Positions 23,470-30,885 of a stretch of DNA of 33,918 bases are shown piece after piece. The notes under the pieces were generated by a model. That model was not told the origin of the DNA and did not search any database. It saw nothing but the letters and a program-made list of their open reading frames with translations. The DNA lies in contig JAEEVA010000035.1 in NCBI GenBank assembly GCA_016286995.1, positions 1 through 33,918 of the forward strand. The letters run 5' to 3'. How positions within the stretch are numbered: position 1 is the stretch's first letter; each line of letters begins with the position of its first letter. This stretch comes from Prevotella sp. GTDB lineage: Bacteria; Bacteroidota; Bacteroidia; Bacteroidales; Bacteroidaceae. Both the position numbers and the translations under genes were made by a program.

Positions 23470-25089
23470 ATGAATAAGATATTTAATAAGATTTCAATGG
23501 TTTTGGCAATCGGTCTCTCCCTCGTAGGGATGACCGCTTGCTCAGACCCGGACGAGCCCATCACAAGCGTGGAGTTCAACCGTCTGTTCAGCCCCACACA
23601 GCTGGAAGCTAAGATTCAGAATACCACTGGTGTTAAACTGACGTGGTTTGCCATTTCAGCTTCAGAGAAAGCCCTGATTGAGATATATGCTGATGATCCG
23701 GATATGCAGTACGCTGGCACTCCGATGACGTTCGAAGCTGTTCCTAACGAAGCTATTGCTCCAAGCAGAACCGAATGCTCATGGGTACTGCCTGCCGGTA
23801 CGCTGGAAGGTGAGACAACCTATTCTGTGCGCGTCAAGGCTGTGGGTAAGAACATGGAGTCAAAATGGGCCGGTACAACCTTTGAGACTGGAACAGAGCA
23901 GATTTTCTACGAAGTTCCTACGGCAGACATTTCCAAGACTTCTATAACCCTCAGATGGCCTGCAGGCACGAAGGTTACAAAAATCGACGTCCAGAAGAGC
24001 GGAGAAGTCATTCAGACTCATCAGCTTACTGCCGACGAGATTGCCAAGGGCGTTGCTACCATCAACGACCTGAAGGTTGAGAGCACTTACACCTTCTTAA
24101 TCTACAATGGTGACAAACAGCGTGGTAAGATTCAGGTACAGACTCTGCCCAACTACACACCGGTTGCATCAGCTGCTGAACTGCTGTCAGCTATCGAGGC
24201 TGCTGAGCCAGGTGAGGTGCTTATGCTGACTGAGAATGCTGTCTACGACTTCACCGATGCTGCTGCATTGGGTAAGGAAGAGGCTGTCAAGTCTCTCAAG
24301 ATTGACAAGGACCTTGTGCTGAATACTAACAACGGTGCAACCATCAAGGGTATCTACTTCCAGATCTTCGGTGGTGCAAGCCTCGAATTTGCCAACATCA
24401 CCCTCGACGGTGAAGGCGGTTCTGGCGACCAGGCATTCAACTATAAGGAAGATGGCAACTATGGCAGACTCTACATCCACGATGCAGAAATCAAAAACTA
24501 CACCAAGGGCTTCTTCTACATCAATGTGGCTGCTGTCATCAACGACATCACCATCGACAAGTGCCTCATCCACGACATCCTGTGTTCAGGTGGTGACTTG
24601 TTCGACAGCCGTTCGGGCGGTTACAACACGTTCAACCTGACTAACAGCACTATCTACAACAGTGCAGCAAGCCGTGACTTCATCCGTATGGACGATGCTT
24701 CCGGCAAGGTGACAGCTACACCAGTCATCACGATTGACCACTGCACACTCTACGATGTAGGCAATGGTGGTGCCAACTATCGTCTGCTGTACGTCCGCTT
24801 TGCCGGTAACGTCATCAATTGGACGAACAACGTAGTGGCCAACACCAACAACAAGCGTGGTTTCTCTAATCAGACCAGCACGTCTGTTCCAACGTTCAGA
24901 AACAACTTCTACTTCAACACTGTCAACCTGCTCAGTCTGGCTCCTGGCAATGAAGAGAAGATCCAGTTCTTCGATGAAGAGGGTACAGATGTGACAGCCA
25001 ATCCATTCAAGGATGCTGCCAATGCCGACTTTACTATCCTCGACGAGAAGATAAAGGACAAGGAAGCAGGCGATCCCCGCTGGCGTTAA
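23470..25089 (+). CDS. Surface lipoprotein with Fn3-like and predicted right-handed beta-helix domains (DUF4957/DUF5123 type)
   Basis: A 539-residue lipoprotein with lipobox MTAC (C24) followed by SDPDEP, an acidic surface-export-type signal. Residues about 35-235 look like two Fn3-like modules (TGVKLTWFAISASEKALIEIYA, ISKTSITLRWPAGTKVTKIDVQKSG). From about 235 there is a beta-helix-like region (AAELLSAIEAAEPGEVLMLTENAVYDF, FANITLDGEG, INDITIDKCLIHDI, FNLTNSTIYNS, ITIDHCTLYDVG) of the sort seen in polysaccharide lyases and in DUF4957/DUF5123 proteins beside SusCD pairs, and the end, AGDPRWR, is typical of those. I see no clear lyase catalytic triad, so binding or a non-canonical lyase are both open. 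It is the third gene of the susCD operon, 25 nt after susD, and is followed by a terminator. Confidence 0.85.
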   Translation: MNKIFNKISMVLAIGLSLVGMTACSDPDEPITSVEFNRLFSPTQLEAKIQNTTGVKLTWFAISASEKALIEIYADDPDMQYAGTPMTFEAVPNEAIAPSRTECSWVLPAGTLEGETTYSVRVKAVGKNMESKWAGTTFETGTEQIFYEVPTADISKTSITLRWPAGTKVTKIDVQKSGEVIQTHQLTADEIAKGVATINDLKVESTYTFLIYNGDKQRGKIQVQTLPNYTPVASAAELLSAIEAAEPGEVLMLTENAVYDFTDAAALGKEEAVKSLKIDKDLVLNTNNGATIKGIYFQIFGGASLEFANITLDGEGGSGDQAFNYKEDGNYGRLYIHDAEIKNYTKGFFYINVAAVINDITIDKCLIHDILCSGGDLFDSRSGGYNTFNLTNSTIYNSAASRDFIRMDDASGKVTATPVITIDHCTLYDVGNGGANYRLLYVRFAGNVINWTNNVVANTNNKRGFSNQTSTSVPTFRNNFYFNTVNLLSLAPGNEEKIQFFDEEGTDVTANPFKDAANADFTILDEKIKDKEAGDPRWR

Positions 25090-25111
25090 AGAAGAAAAGT
25101 ATGATTATCAC

Positions 25112-25144
25112 AAAGGGTAGGCAACCGTCTGCCCTTTGTTTTTT
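25112..25144 (+). terminator. Rho-independent terminator after the susCD operon
   Basis: AAAGGGTAGG (25112-25121) pairs with TCTGCCCTTT (25128-25137; eight Watson-Crick and two G-U pairs) around a 6-nt loop, followed by GTTTTTT. It lies 22 nt after the lipoprotein stop and overlaps the false upstream extension of the GH3 frame. Confidence 0.9.
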
Positions 25145-25153
25145 GGCGTTTTA

Positions 25154-25185
25154 TTTGGAAATAAGAAATAAAAACCGTATCTTTG
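25154..25185 (+). promoter_or_regulatory. GH3 gene promoter (-33 and -7)
   Basis: TTTG (25154-25157), 20 nt, TATCTTTG (25178-25185), followed by C. It starts just after the terminator, so the GH3 gene has its own transcript, and it fixes the start at 25212 instead of 25101. Confidence 0.88.
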
Positions 25186-25211
25186 CACCATTACCAAAAA
25201 CTATTCGGACT

Positions 25212-27836
25212 ATGAAAGTATTAATGACTTTATTATTCATGGTGGCATCCTCTGCACTCACAGCACAGACACTGCCCTACCAAAATCCCAGTCTCACTGC
25301 CGAACAACGCGCAGAAGACTTGTTATCACGACTCACACTGGAAGAGAAAGCCCTGCTGATGATGGATGCCTCGCCGGCTATTCCACGTTTGGGTATTCCC
25401 ACATTCCAATGGTGGAGCGAAGCCCTGCACGGCGTAGGCCGTAATGGTTTTGCCACCGTATATCCCATCACCACGATGATGGCTGCCTCATGGGATGATG
25501 CACTGGTATATCAAATTTTCTCATCTGTCAGCGACGAGGCACGTGTCAAGCACCAAGAGGCCAAACGTTCTGGTAACATACAGCGCTATCAGGGACTATC
25601 GTTCTGGACGCCAAACATCAACATTTTCCGTGACCCTCGCTGGGGACGCGGACAGGAGACATACGGCGAAGACCCGTATCTGACGGAGCGCATGGGCTTA
25701 GCCGTCGTTAACGGTTTGCAAGGGCAGGGCCTGAACGGAGAAAGCGGTCAGCACAAATACAAGAAACTGCTGGCCTGTGCCAAACATTTTGCCGTACATA
25801 GCGGACCAGAGTGGAACCGCCACGTATTCGACGTCCAGCAGTTGCCTGAGCGCGACTTGTGGGAAACCTATCTGCCTGCCTTCAAGGCACTGGTGCAGAA
25901 GGGCAATGTGGCAGAGGTGATGTGTGCCTACCAGAGCATCGATGGTGACCCCTGCTGTGGTAACGCCCGTTACGAACAGCATATCCTTCGCGACGAATGG
26001 GGATTCAAGGGACTCATCACCAGCGACTGCGGAGCCATCCGCGACTTCCTGCCCCGTTGGCATAATGTGTCGAAGGATGGAGTTGCTGCATCGGCGAAAG
26101 CCGTACTCAGCGGTACTGACGTTGAGTGTGGTTCAGAATACAGGAATCTGCCTGAGGCCGTCCGTCGTGGCGACATCACCGAACAGCAGATGGACATCAG
26201 CCTGAAGCGTTTGTTAGTGGCACGTTTTGAATTAGGCGATTTCGACTCCGACGATATGGTCGAGTGGACGAAGATTCCGTCTTCGTCCATCGCCAGCAAG
26301 GAGCACAAGCAGCTGGCCTTACAAGTAGCCCGCGAAGGCGTGGTGCTGTTGAAGAACTCGGAGCGCTCCCCGCTCAACGGGAAGGCAGCTTCTGCCGAAG
26401 GGGCCAAAGTACCAGTCCTGCCACTTTCAAAAGATGACAAAATCGTCGTCATGGGCCCCAACGCCAACGACAGCGTCATGCAGTGGGGCAACTACTACGG
26501 CTATGCCACCAAGACAGTAACTGTTCTGGAAGGTCTGCGCAGGCAATTAGGCAACGTGCCGTATGTTCAGGGCTGTGGGCTGACTCAGAGCGAAGTCTTT
26601 GAGAGCCGCTTCGACAAGATACAGAGTCCTCAGGGACAGCAGGGCATGCAGGCTGTCTATTGGAATAATACCGATATGAAGGGTGAGCCTGCTGCCACCG
26701 CTATTTTGAATAATGCCATCAATCTGAGCAATGGAGGCAACACCGTCTTTGCACCTGGTGTCAGCCTCGAGAATTTCTCGGCCTGCTATGACGGCACGCT
26801 AATTCCTACTGAGGACGAGACACTCTTCATGCGTGTGGCTGCCGACGACAAGGTACGCGTATTGGTTAATGGCGATACGCTGGTGAATATCTGGAATGTG
26901 CGTCATCGCATTCAAGAGAAGACCAGCGAACTGAAAGTGAAGAAGGGCAACAGCTATCGCATCCATATCGACTACGTGCAGGAAGCAAACATGGCCGCTC
27001 TGCAGTTTGACATCAGCAAGAAGCAGAATCCTACACGCGAACAACTGCTCAGTCAGATTGGCGGTGCCCAGACAGTGGTATTCGTCGGTGGTATTTCACC
27101 TCGTGTGGAAGGTGAGGAGATGAAGGTCAGTGACCCTGGCTTCAAGGGTGGCGACCGTACGGACATCGAACTGCCTGCCGTTCAGCGCAACCTGCTGAAG
27201 ATGCTACACGAAGCCGGCAAGAAAGTCATCTTCGTCAACTGCTCAGGTGGTGCCATGGCGATGGTTCCTGAACTGGAAACGTGCGATGCCATCATCCAGG
27301 GCTGGTATGGTGGCGAAAGCGGTGGCGAGGCCATTGCCGAAGTTATCATGGGCAAGCAGAACCCCAGCGGAAAACTGCCAATGACGTTCTACAAGAGTGT
27401 CAACGACCTGCCCGACTTCCTCGACTACACGATGAAAAACCGTACTTACCGCTATTTCCAAGGCGAGCCGTTGTTCCCCTTCGGTTATGGTCTGAGCTAC
27501 ACGACGTTCGACATCAGCAAACCGCAATACAAGAATAACAAGGTGAGTGTGACGGTTAAGAATACGGGCAAGACGGACGGCACAGAGGTAGTGCAGGTGT
27601 ATATACGTAACATTGCCGACACAGAAGGACCGCTGAAGACGCTGCGTGCCTATCAGCGTGTTGACTTAAAAGCCGGCGAGAGCAAGACCGTCGATATTGA
27701 CTTCCCCCGTGAACGCTTCGAAGGATGGGACGCCAAGACGAACACCATACGTGTCGTCCCAGGACGTTATGAACTGATGGTGGGTTCTTCGAGTGCCGAC
27801 AAGGATTTGCAGAAACTGGAGGTCAGCATAAAGTAG
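25212..27836 (+). CDS. GH3 glycosidase with inserted PA14 domain (beta-xylosidase/beta-glucosidase type)
   Basis: An 874-residue exported enzyme with signal peptide 1-19 (MKVLMTLLFMVASSALTAQ). Order: GH3 N-terminal TIM barrel (about 25-330; FQWWSEALHGVGRNG, RDPRWGRGQETYGEDPYLT, substrate-binding KHF at 191-193, nucleophile D272 in ITSDCGAI), GH3 C-terminal sandwich interrupted by a PA14 module (about 480-605; MQAVYWNNTDMKGEP, LFMRVAADDKVRVLVNGD), then the rest of the sandwich (GKLPMTFYKSVNDLPDF, YRYFQGEPLFPFGYGLSYT) and a C-terminal Fn3-like domain (VSVTVKNTGKTDGTEVVQVYIRN). GH3 hydrolyses terminal beta-linked sugars. The motif set and order resemble xylan 1,4-beta-xylosidase-like GH3 of Prevotella, but glucosidase activity cannot be excluded. 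The start was chosen on the promoter and signal peptide. It converges on the antiporter gene with 2 nt between. Confidence 0.94.
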   Translation: MKVLMTLLFMVASSALTAQTLPYQNPSLTAEQRAEDLLSRLTLEEKALLMMDASPAIPRLGIPTFQWWSEALHGVGRNGFATVYPITTMMAASWDDALVYQIFSSVSDEARVKHQEAKRSGNIQRYQGLSFWTPNINIFRDPRWGRGQETYGEDPYLTERMGLAVVNGLQGQGLNGESGQHKYKKLLACAKHFAVHSGPEWNRHVFDVQQLPERDLWETYLPAFKALVQKGNVAEVMCAYQSIDGDPCCGNARYEQHILRDEWGFKGLITSDCGAIRDFLPRWHNVSKDGVAASAKAVLSGTDVECGSEYRNLPEAVRRGDITEQQMDISLKRLLVARFELGDFDSDDMVEWTKIPSSSIASKEHKQLALQVAREGVVLLKNSERSPLNGKAASAEGAKVPVLPLSKDDKIVVMGPNANDSVMQWGNYYGYATKTVTVLEGLRRQLGNVPYVQGCGLTQSEVFESRFDKIQSPQGQQGMQAVYWNNTDMKGEPAATAILNNAINLSNGGNTVFAPGVSLENFSACYDGTLIPTEDETLFMRVAADDKVRVLVNGDTLVNIWNVRHRIQEKTSELKVKKGNSYRIHIDYVQEANMAALQFDISKKQNPTREQLLSQIGGAQTVVFVGGISPRVEGEEMKVSDPGFKGGDRTDIELPAVQRNLLKMLHEAGKKVIFVNCSGGAMAMVPELETCDAIIQGWYGGESGGEAIAEVIMGKQNPSGKLPMTFYKSVNDLPDFLDYTMKNRTYRYFQGEPLFPFGYGLSYTTFDISKPQYKNNKVSVTVKNTGKTDGTEVVQVYIRNIADTEGPLKTLRAYQRVDLKAGESKTVDIDFPRERFEGWDAKTNTIRVVPGRYELMVGSSSADKDLQKLEVSIK

Positions 27837-27838
27837 CC

Positions 27839-28768
27839 TTACAGGTTGCTGATGAGCCAACCCAGATAGACCAGATAACCACCCACGAGCAAGGCCCCCT
27901 CCCAACGCTCTACCGTATAGCGGGTGAAGGAGAACAGCCATACCAGGGTGACTGACAAGAGCATCACTGCCATATCGATGGTGGTGATGCCTTCTATTTG
28001 CATCGGACTGATGGTAGCCGTCAAGCCGAGAATCAGAAGGATATTGAAGACGTTGGAGCCAATGACGTTGCCAATGGCGATGGCCGACTGCCCCTTGCGG
28101 GCTGCCACCACACTCGTGGCCAACTCGGGCAGACTGGTGCCGCCGGCAACGACGGTAAGACCGATAATGCCCTCACTGACCCCTAACGAAGCGGCCACAC
28201 TGGAGGCCGAATCGACAAATAGATTACTGCCTACCACCAACAAAGCCAGACCTGCCACAATATAAAAGGCACTCAACCACGGATTCAGCTGTTTCACCTC
28301 TTCCACCTGTTCTGTCTGTCCTTTCCGAGCCTGACTCAACGTATAGGCCATAAATACAGCAAAGCCGACGAGCAGCAGGATGCCGTCGATACGTCCAAGA
28401 AAACTATCGAAAGCTATCAGCATCAGCAACACAGAGGCACCCACACTGAAAGGGATATCCTTCTTTACCGTCGAACGACTGATAATCATAGGTGCCACTA
28501 TGGCTGCCGTACCTACTATCAGCATACAGTTCATGGTATTCGAGCCCACCACATTACCAACGGCCAGATCAGGCGTACCATTCAGTGCCGACACTAGACT
28601 GACAAACAGCTCCGGAGCCGATGTACCTGCTGCCACGATGGTCAGACCGATAATGATCTCTGGCACATTCATGCGACGAGCCACAGCCGAAGCACCCTCT
28701 GTCAGAATGTCGGCACCTTTCAGTACCATGGCTACACCTAATACAATAATTATAATATCTAATACCAT
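27839..28768 (-). CDS. Calcium/sodium antiporter, CaCA family (YrbG-like)
   Basis: A 309-residue inner-membrane protein with about ten hydrophobic segments and the two inverted alpha-repeats of the CaCA family: GLTIVAAGTSAPELFVSLVSALNGTPDLAVGNVVGSNTMN in the first half and GLTVVAGGTSLPELATSVVAARKGQSAIAIGNVIGSNVFN in the second, each with the ion-binding Glu and the GNVxGSN motif. Length fits the K+-independent YrbG type (about 320). A GTG at 28795 would add nine residues (MRRQSVVIA); the ATG at 28768 (MVLDIIIIVLG) is preferred because it starts directly before the first membrane segment. The 9-nt repeat lies just upstream. Function as Ca2+/Na+ exchange is from the family. Confidence 0.92.
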   Translation of the reverse strand: MVLDIIIIVLGVAMVLKGADILTEGASAVARRMNVPEIIIGLTIVAAGTSAPELFVSLVSALNGTPDLAVGNVVGSNTMNCMLIVGTAAIVAPMIISRSTVKKDIPFSVGASVLLMLIAFDSFLGRIDGILLLVGFAVFMAYTLSQARKGQTEQVEEVKQLNPWLSAFYIVAGLALLVVGSNLFVDSASSVAASLGVSEGIIGLTVVAGGTSLPELATSVVAARKGQSAIAIGNVIGSNVFNILLILGLTATISPMQIEGITTIDMAVMLLSVTLVWLFSFTRYTVERWEGALLVGGYLVYLGWLISNL

Positions 28769-28795
28769 AGCTATAACTACCGATTGCCTGCGCAC

Positions 28796-28822
28796 TAAAT
28801 CCGTTAAATCCGTTAAATCCGT
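28796..28822. repeat. Nonanucleotide array TAAATCCGT x3
   Basis: Three perfect 9-nt units in the 57-nt gap between the antiporter start and the S4-protein stop. A 9-nt unit keeps frame, unlike the heptads, but this copy is non-coding. Confidence 0.88.
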
Positions 28823-28825
28823 TGT

Positions 28826-29248
28826 TTATTCTTCGTCGTCGAGGTCCCAGTCGAAATCCCCATAGCCTTCGAGTGACGGGCCAACAAACTCGTCGAGGGC
28901 ACGGCGTTCCTTCTTCGTCGGACGGCCCGTACCGCGCTGGCGGTTGACGAAACCGCTGATACGGTTCATCTCCAACAGCTCATACTGGTCGGGAGTCGTC
29001 ACATTCTCATAAATCTCGGGCAACAGCTTTGCCCCAACCCTTTGTTCTATGGTTTTCAGAATCTTGAACGAGTATGTCACGGGCGGTTTACGCACACTGA
29101 CCACCTCGCCAACCTTCACCATACGTGAGGGTTTGACGTTCATGCCCTGAATCGTCACACGGCCGTTCTTGATGGCATCGGCAGCAATGCTCCGCGTCTT
29201 GAAGATGCGCGCCGCCCATAGCCATTTATCTATTCTTGCCTCATTCAT
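28826..29248 (-). CDS. S4-domain RNA-binding protein (Hsp15/RqcP-like)
   Basis: A 140-residue protein with an N-terminal S4 domain (about 3-65): ARIDKWLWAARIFKTRSIAADAIKNGRVTIQGMNVKPSRMVKVGEVVSVRKP. It has a helical middle (LLEMNRISGFVNRQRGTGRPTKKERRALDEF) and an acidic C-terminus (YGDFDWDLDDEE). The layout fits Hsp15/HslR, which in E. coli rescues stalled 50S-peptidyl-tRNA complexes; RqcP in Firmicutes is a related S4 protein. It lies 22 nt downstream of pth on the same strand, a sensible pairing since pth frees tRNA from peptidyl-tRNA. Length matches E. coli Hsp15 (133). Confidence 0.92.
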   Translation of the reverse strand: MNEARIDKWLWAARIFKTRSIAADAIKNGRVTIQGMNVKPSRMVKVGEVVSVRKPPVTYSFKILKTIEQRVGAKLLPEIYENVTTPDQYELLEMNRISGFVNRQRGTGRPTKKERRALDEFVGPSLEGYGDFDWDLDDEE

Positions 29249-29260
29249 GCGGTAGCAAAT

Positions 29261-29295
29261 TCTTCACTCTTCACTTTTCACTTTTCCCTTTGCCC
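29261..29295. repeat. Heptad array at the pth stop codon
   Basis: Five units of 7 nt on the plus strand (TCTTCAC twice, TTTTCAC, TTTTCCC, TTTGCCC). On the minus strand it reads GTGAAAA-like. The pth stop (29271-29273) lies inside the array, so the pth C-terminal residues KGKSEK are encoded by repeat units. Confidence 0.88.
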
Positions 29296-29855
29296 AGCTT
29301 ATTATACTGATTCATCGTGACATCGATGCCTGCCAGGACAAAGCTCTTGATGATGTCGACAGCCAGCGTGATGGAAGGCTGCAGCTTTTCCTGTTCCTCG
29401 GGCGCAAAACGACCAAGCACATGGTCAATCTGCGAGCCGACAGGATAGTCATTGCCGATACCCATACGCAGGCGGGCATACTGCTGACCGATAAGCTGCT
29501 GGATGTGTCCCAGTCCGTTGTGGCCGCCATTCGAGCCGTTGGCCTTCAGCCGGAACTGCCCCACAGGGATGGCTACGTCGTCGCTAATGACCAGCAGACG
29601 GCTCTGGTCGATGTTCTCCTTGTTCAGCCAGTAGCGCACGGCATTGCCGCTAAGGTTCATAAACGTGGTGGGCTTCAGCAGAAACACCTTGCGACCCTTC
29701 AGCGAGGTCTCGGCCACAAAACCATAGCGTTTGTCCTCAAAAACGATATTGGACGCCTTAGCAAAAGCGTCCAATACCATCCATCCAGTGTTGTGGCGGG
29801 TCTCGGCGTATTCATCGCCAGGATTACCCAAACCAACAATTAAGTACTTGTCCAT
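29271..29855 (-). CDS. pth: Peptidyl-tRNA hydrolase
   Basis: A 194-residue enzyme that cleaves the ester bond of peptidyl-tRNA released by abortive translation. Hallmarks: DKYLIVGLGNPGDEYAETRHNTGWMVLDA (catalytic His in RHNTG), LLKPTTFMNLSGNAV, LLVISDDVAIPVGQFRLKANGSNGGHNGLGHIQQLIG (SDD and the GGHNG loop), and YARLRMGIGND. The length matches the family (about 190). The C-terminal KGKSEK derives from a heptad repeat. The gene lies between rplY and the S4-protein gene, 96 nt after rplY. Confidence 0.97.
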   Translation of the reverse strand: MDKYLIVGLGNPGDEYAETRHNTGWMVLDAFAKASNIVFEDKRYGFVAETSLKGRKVFLLKPTTFMNLSGNAVRYWLNKENIDQSRLLVISDDVAIPVGQFRLKANGSNGGHNGLGHIQQLIGQQYARLRMGIGNDYPVGSQIDHVLGRFAPEEQEKLQPSITLAVDIIKSFVLAGIDVTMNQYNKLGKGKSEK

Positions 29856-29923
29856 TCTTTAAAGTAATAGGTAAAAGTGAACTGTGAACAATTTGCTACC
29901 GCCATTACTGTCCGGAAGGAAAT

Positions 29924-29951
29924 TTTTCACTTTTCACTCTTCACTTTTCAC
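29924..29951. repeat. Heptad array flush with the rplY stop codon
   Basis: Four units of 7 nt (TTTTCAC, TTTTCAC, TCTTCAC, TTTTCAC on the plus strand). The last base touches the rplY stop (29952-29954). On the transcript the array therefore begins immediately after the UAA. Confidence 0.9.
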
Positions 29952-30554
29952 TTACTCAGCGGCAGCAGCCTCAGCAGCAGCCGAACGAGAAGCACGAGTA
30001 GCCTTCACAGAGCATACGATAACCTCCTTTGAGGTAGCAATCTCCAGACCCTCGAAGTTCAGCGAGCCAACCTTGATGGCCTTACCCAGCTGCAGGTCGG
30101 TAACGTCGATGTCCAGCTTCTCAGGAATATTCTTATAAGGAGCGGTAACGTCAATCTTACGGATAGAGAGGTTCAGACGACCACCATCGCGCACACCCTG
30201 AGCGTGACCTGTCAGGTTCACGGGGATACCAACGGTGATAGCCTTGGTCTCGTTGATCTCGAAGAAGTCAGCGTGCAGCAGGTCATCACTTGTGGGATGG
30301 AACTGCAGCTCCTTGATGATAGCCTTGTGCTCAGTGCCGTCAATGTTCAGGTTCACGACATATACGTGTGGGCTGTACACAACCTTGCGCAGCTCAGCCA
30401 TAGAGGCAGTGAATGCCATAGCCTCGGGCAGACCGTTCTCACCCTTCTTCTCACCATACAGATTGCAGGGTACCAGACCCTCCTTGCGAAGCAGCTTTGA
30501 GGCCTTCTTGCCTGTCTCGGTGCGCTTCTGACCGCTTACATTAATCTCTTTCAT
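29952..30554 (-). CDS. rplY: 50S ribosomal protein L25 / CTC
   Basis: A 200-residue two-domain L25 (CTC/TL5 type). The N-terminal 5S-rRNA-binding domain is at about 4-95 (ISVNVSGQKRTETGKKASKLLRKEGLVPCNLYG, VYVVNLNIDGTEHKAIIKELQFHPTSDDLLHADFFEI), and the C-terminal beta domain at about 100-185 (VGIPVNLTGHAQGVRDGGRLNLSIRKIDVTAPYKNIPEKLDIDVTDLQLGKAIKVGSL). The alanine/glutamate tail (AAAEAAAAE) is common in Bacteroidales L25. It heads a probable rplY-pth-S4-antiporter transcript. The promoter -7 element lies 72 nt upstream within a block shared with the nusB promoter. Confidence 0.96.
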   Translation of the reverse strand: MKEINVSGQKRTETGKKASKLLRKEGLVPCNLYGEKKGENGLPEAMAFTASMAELRKVVYSPHVYVVNLNIDGTEHKAIIKELQFHPTSDDLLHADFFEINETKAITVGIPVNLTGHAQGVRDGGRLNLSIRKIDVTAPYKNIPEKLDIDVTDLQLGKAIKVGSLNFEGLEIATSKEVIVCSVKATRASRSAAAEAAAAE

Positions 30555-30626
30555 AATTTAATTGTGTTACTCTAAAATTAAGTTGTTTTTGCTTAATCCA
30601 CCATCACACGATGCGAAAAGCGGCTG

Positions 30627-30634
30627 CAAAGGTA
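30627..30634 (-). promoter_or_regulatory. -7 element of rplY promoter
   Basis: TACCTTTG on the minus strand. It sits in the 25-nt block 30624-30648, identical to 1815-1839 at nusB. The expected -33 position reads TTTC, so this promoter depends on other features of the AT-rich upstream. Confidence 0.75.
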
Positions 30635-30648
30635 CGAAGAAAAATTAA

Positions 30649-30847
30649 GAATTAGAAATATATAAGTAAAAAATTTGCTTTTACACGATTATTTTTTACC
30701 TTTTCACCTGATTATAGTGTGTTATTGTCGTCATATCAGGAGCCAATGGTCTTTGCTTTGCTTATCATTTCCGTCAGTTTAAGATTTCATCCGCCACTCA
30801 TGATGACTCGTGATGAGCGTGATTTTCTTAAAAAAACAGCCTCATCG
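30649..30847. other. Non-coding part of the rplY-GH51 gap
   Basis: About 330 nt without a gene separate rplY from the GH51 gene. Besides the two outward-facing promoters it holds a small hairpin, GTAAAA (30666-30671) and TTTTAC (30679-30684), and a weak CTCAT/ATGAG pair near 30800. I see no ORF with family features and no terminator or riboswitch. Confidence 0.6.
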
Positions 30848-30879
30848 TTTGGTAATGTGAGGAATAGTGTGTACCTTTG
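30848..30879 (+). promoter_or_regulatory. GH51 promoter (-33 and -7), leaderless
   Basis: TTTG (30848-30851), 20 nt, TACCTTTG (30872-30879). Only 6 nt lie between the -7 box and the ATG at 30886, so the mRNA should be leaderless or nearly so. Confidence 0.87.
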
Positions 30880-30885
30880 TACGCA

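Noticed and set aside
25101..25211. Upstream start for GH3 adding 37 residues
   Set aside because: The region holds the preceding terminator and the GH3 promoter, and the signal peptide begins at 25212.
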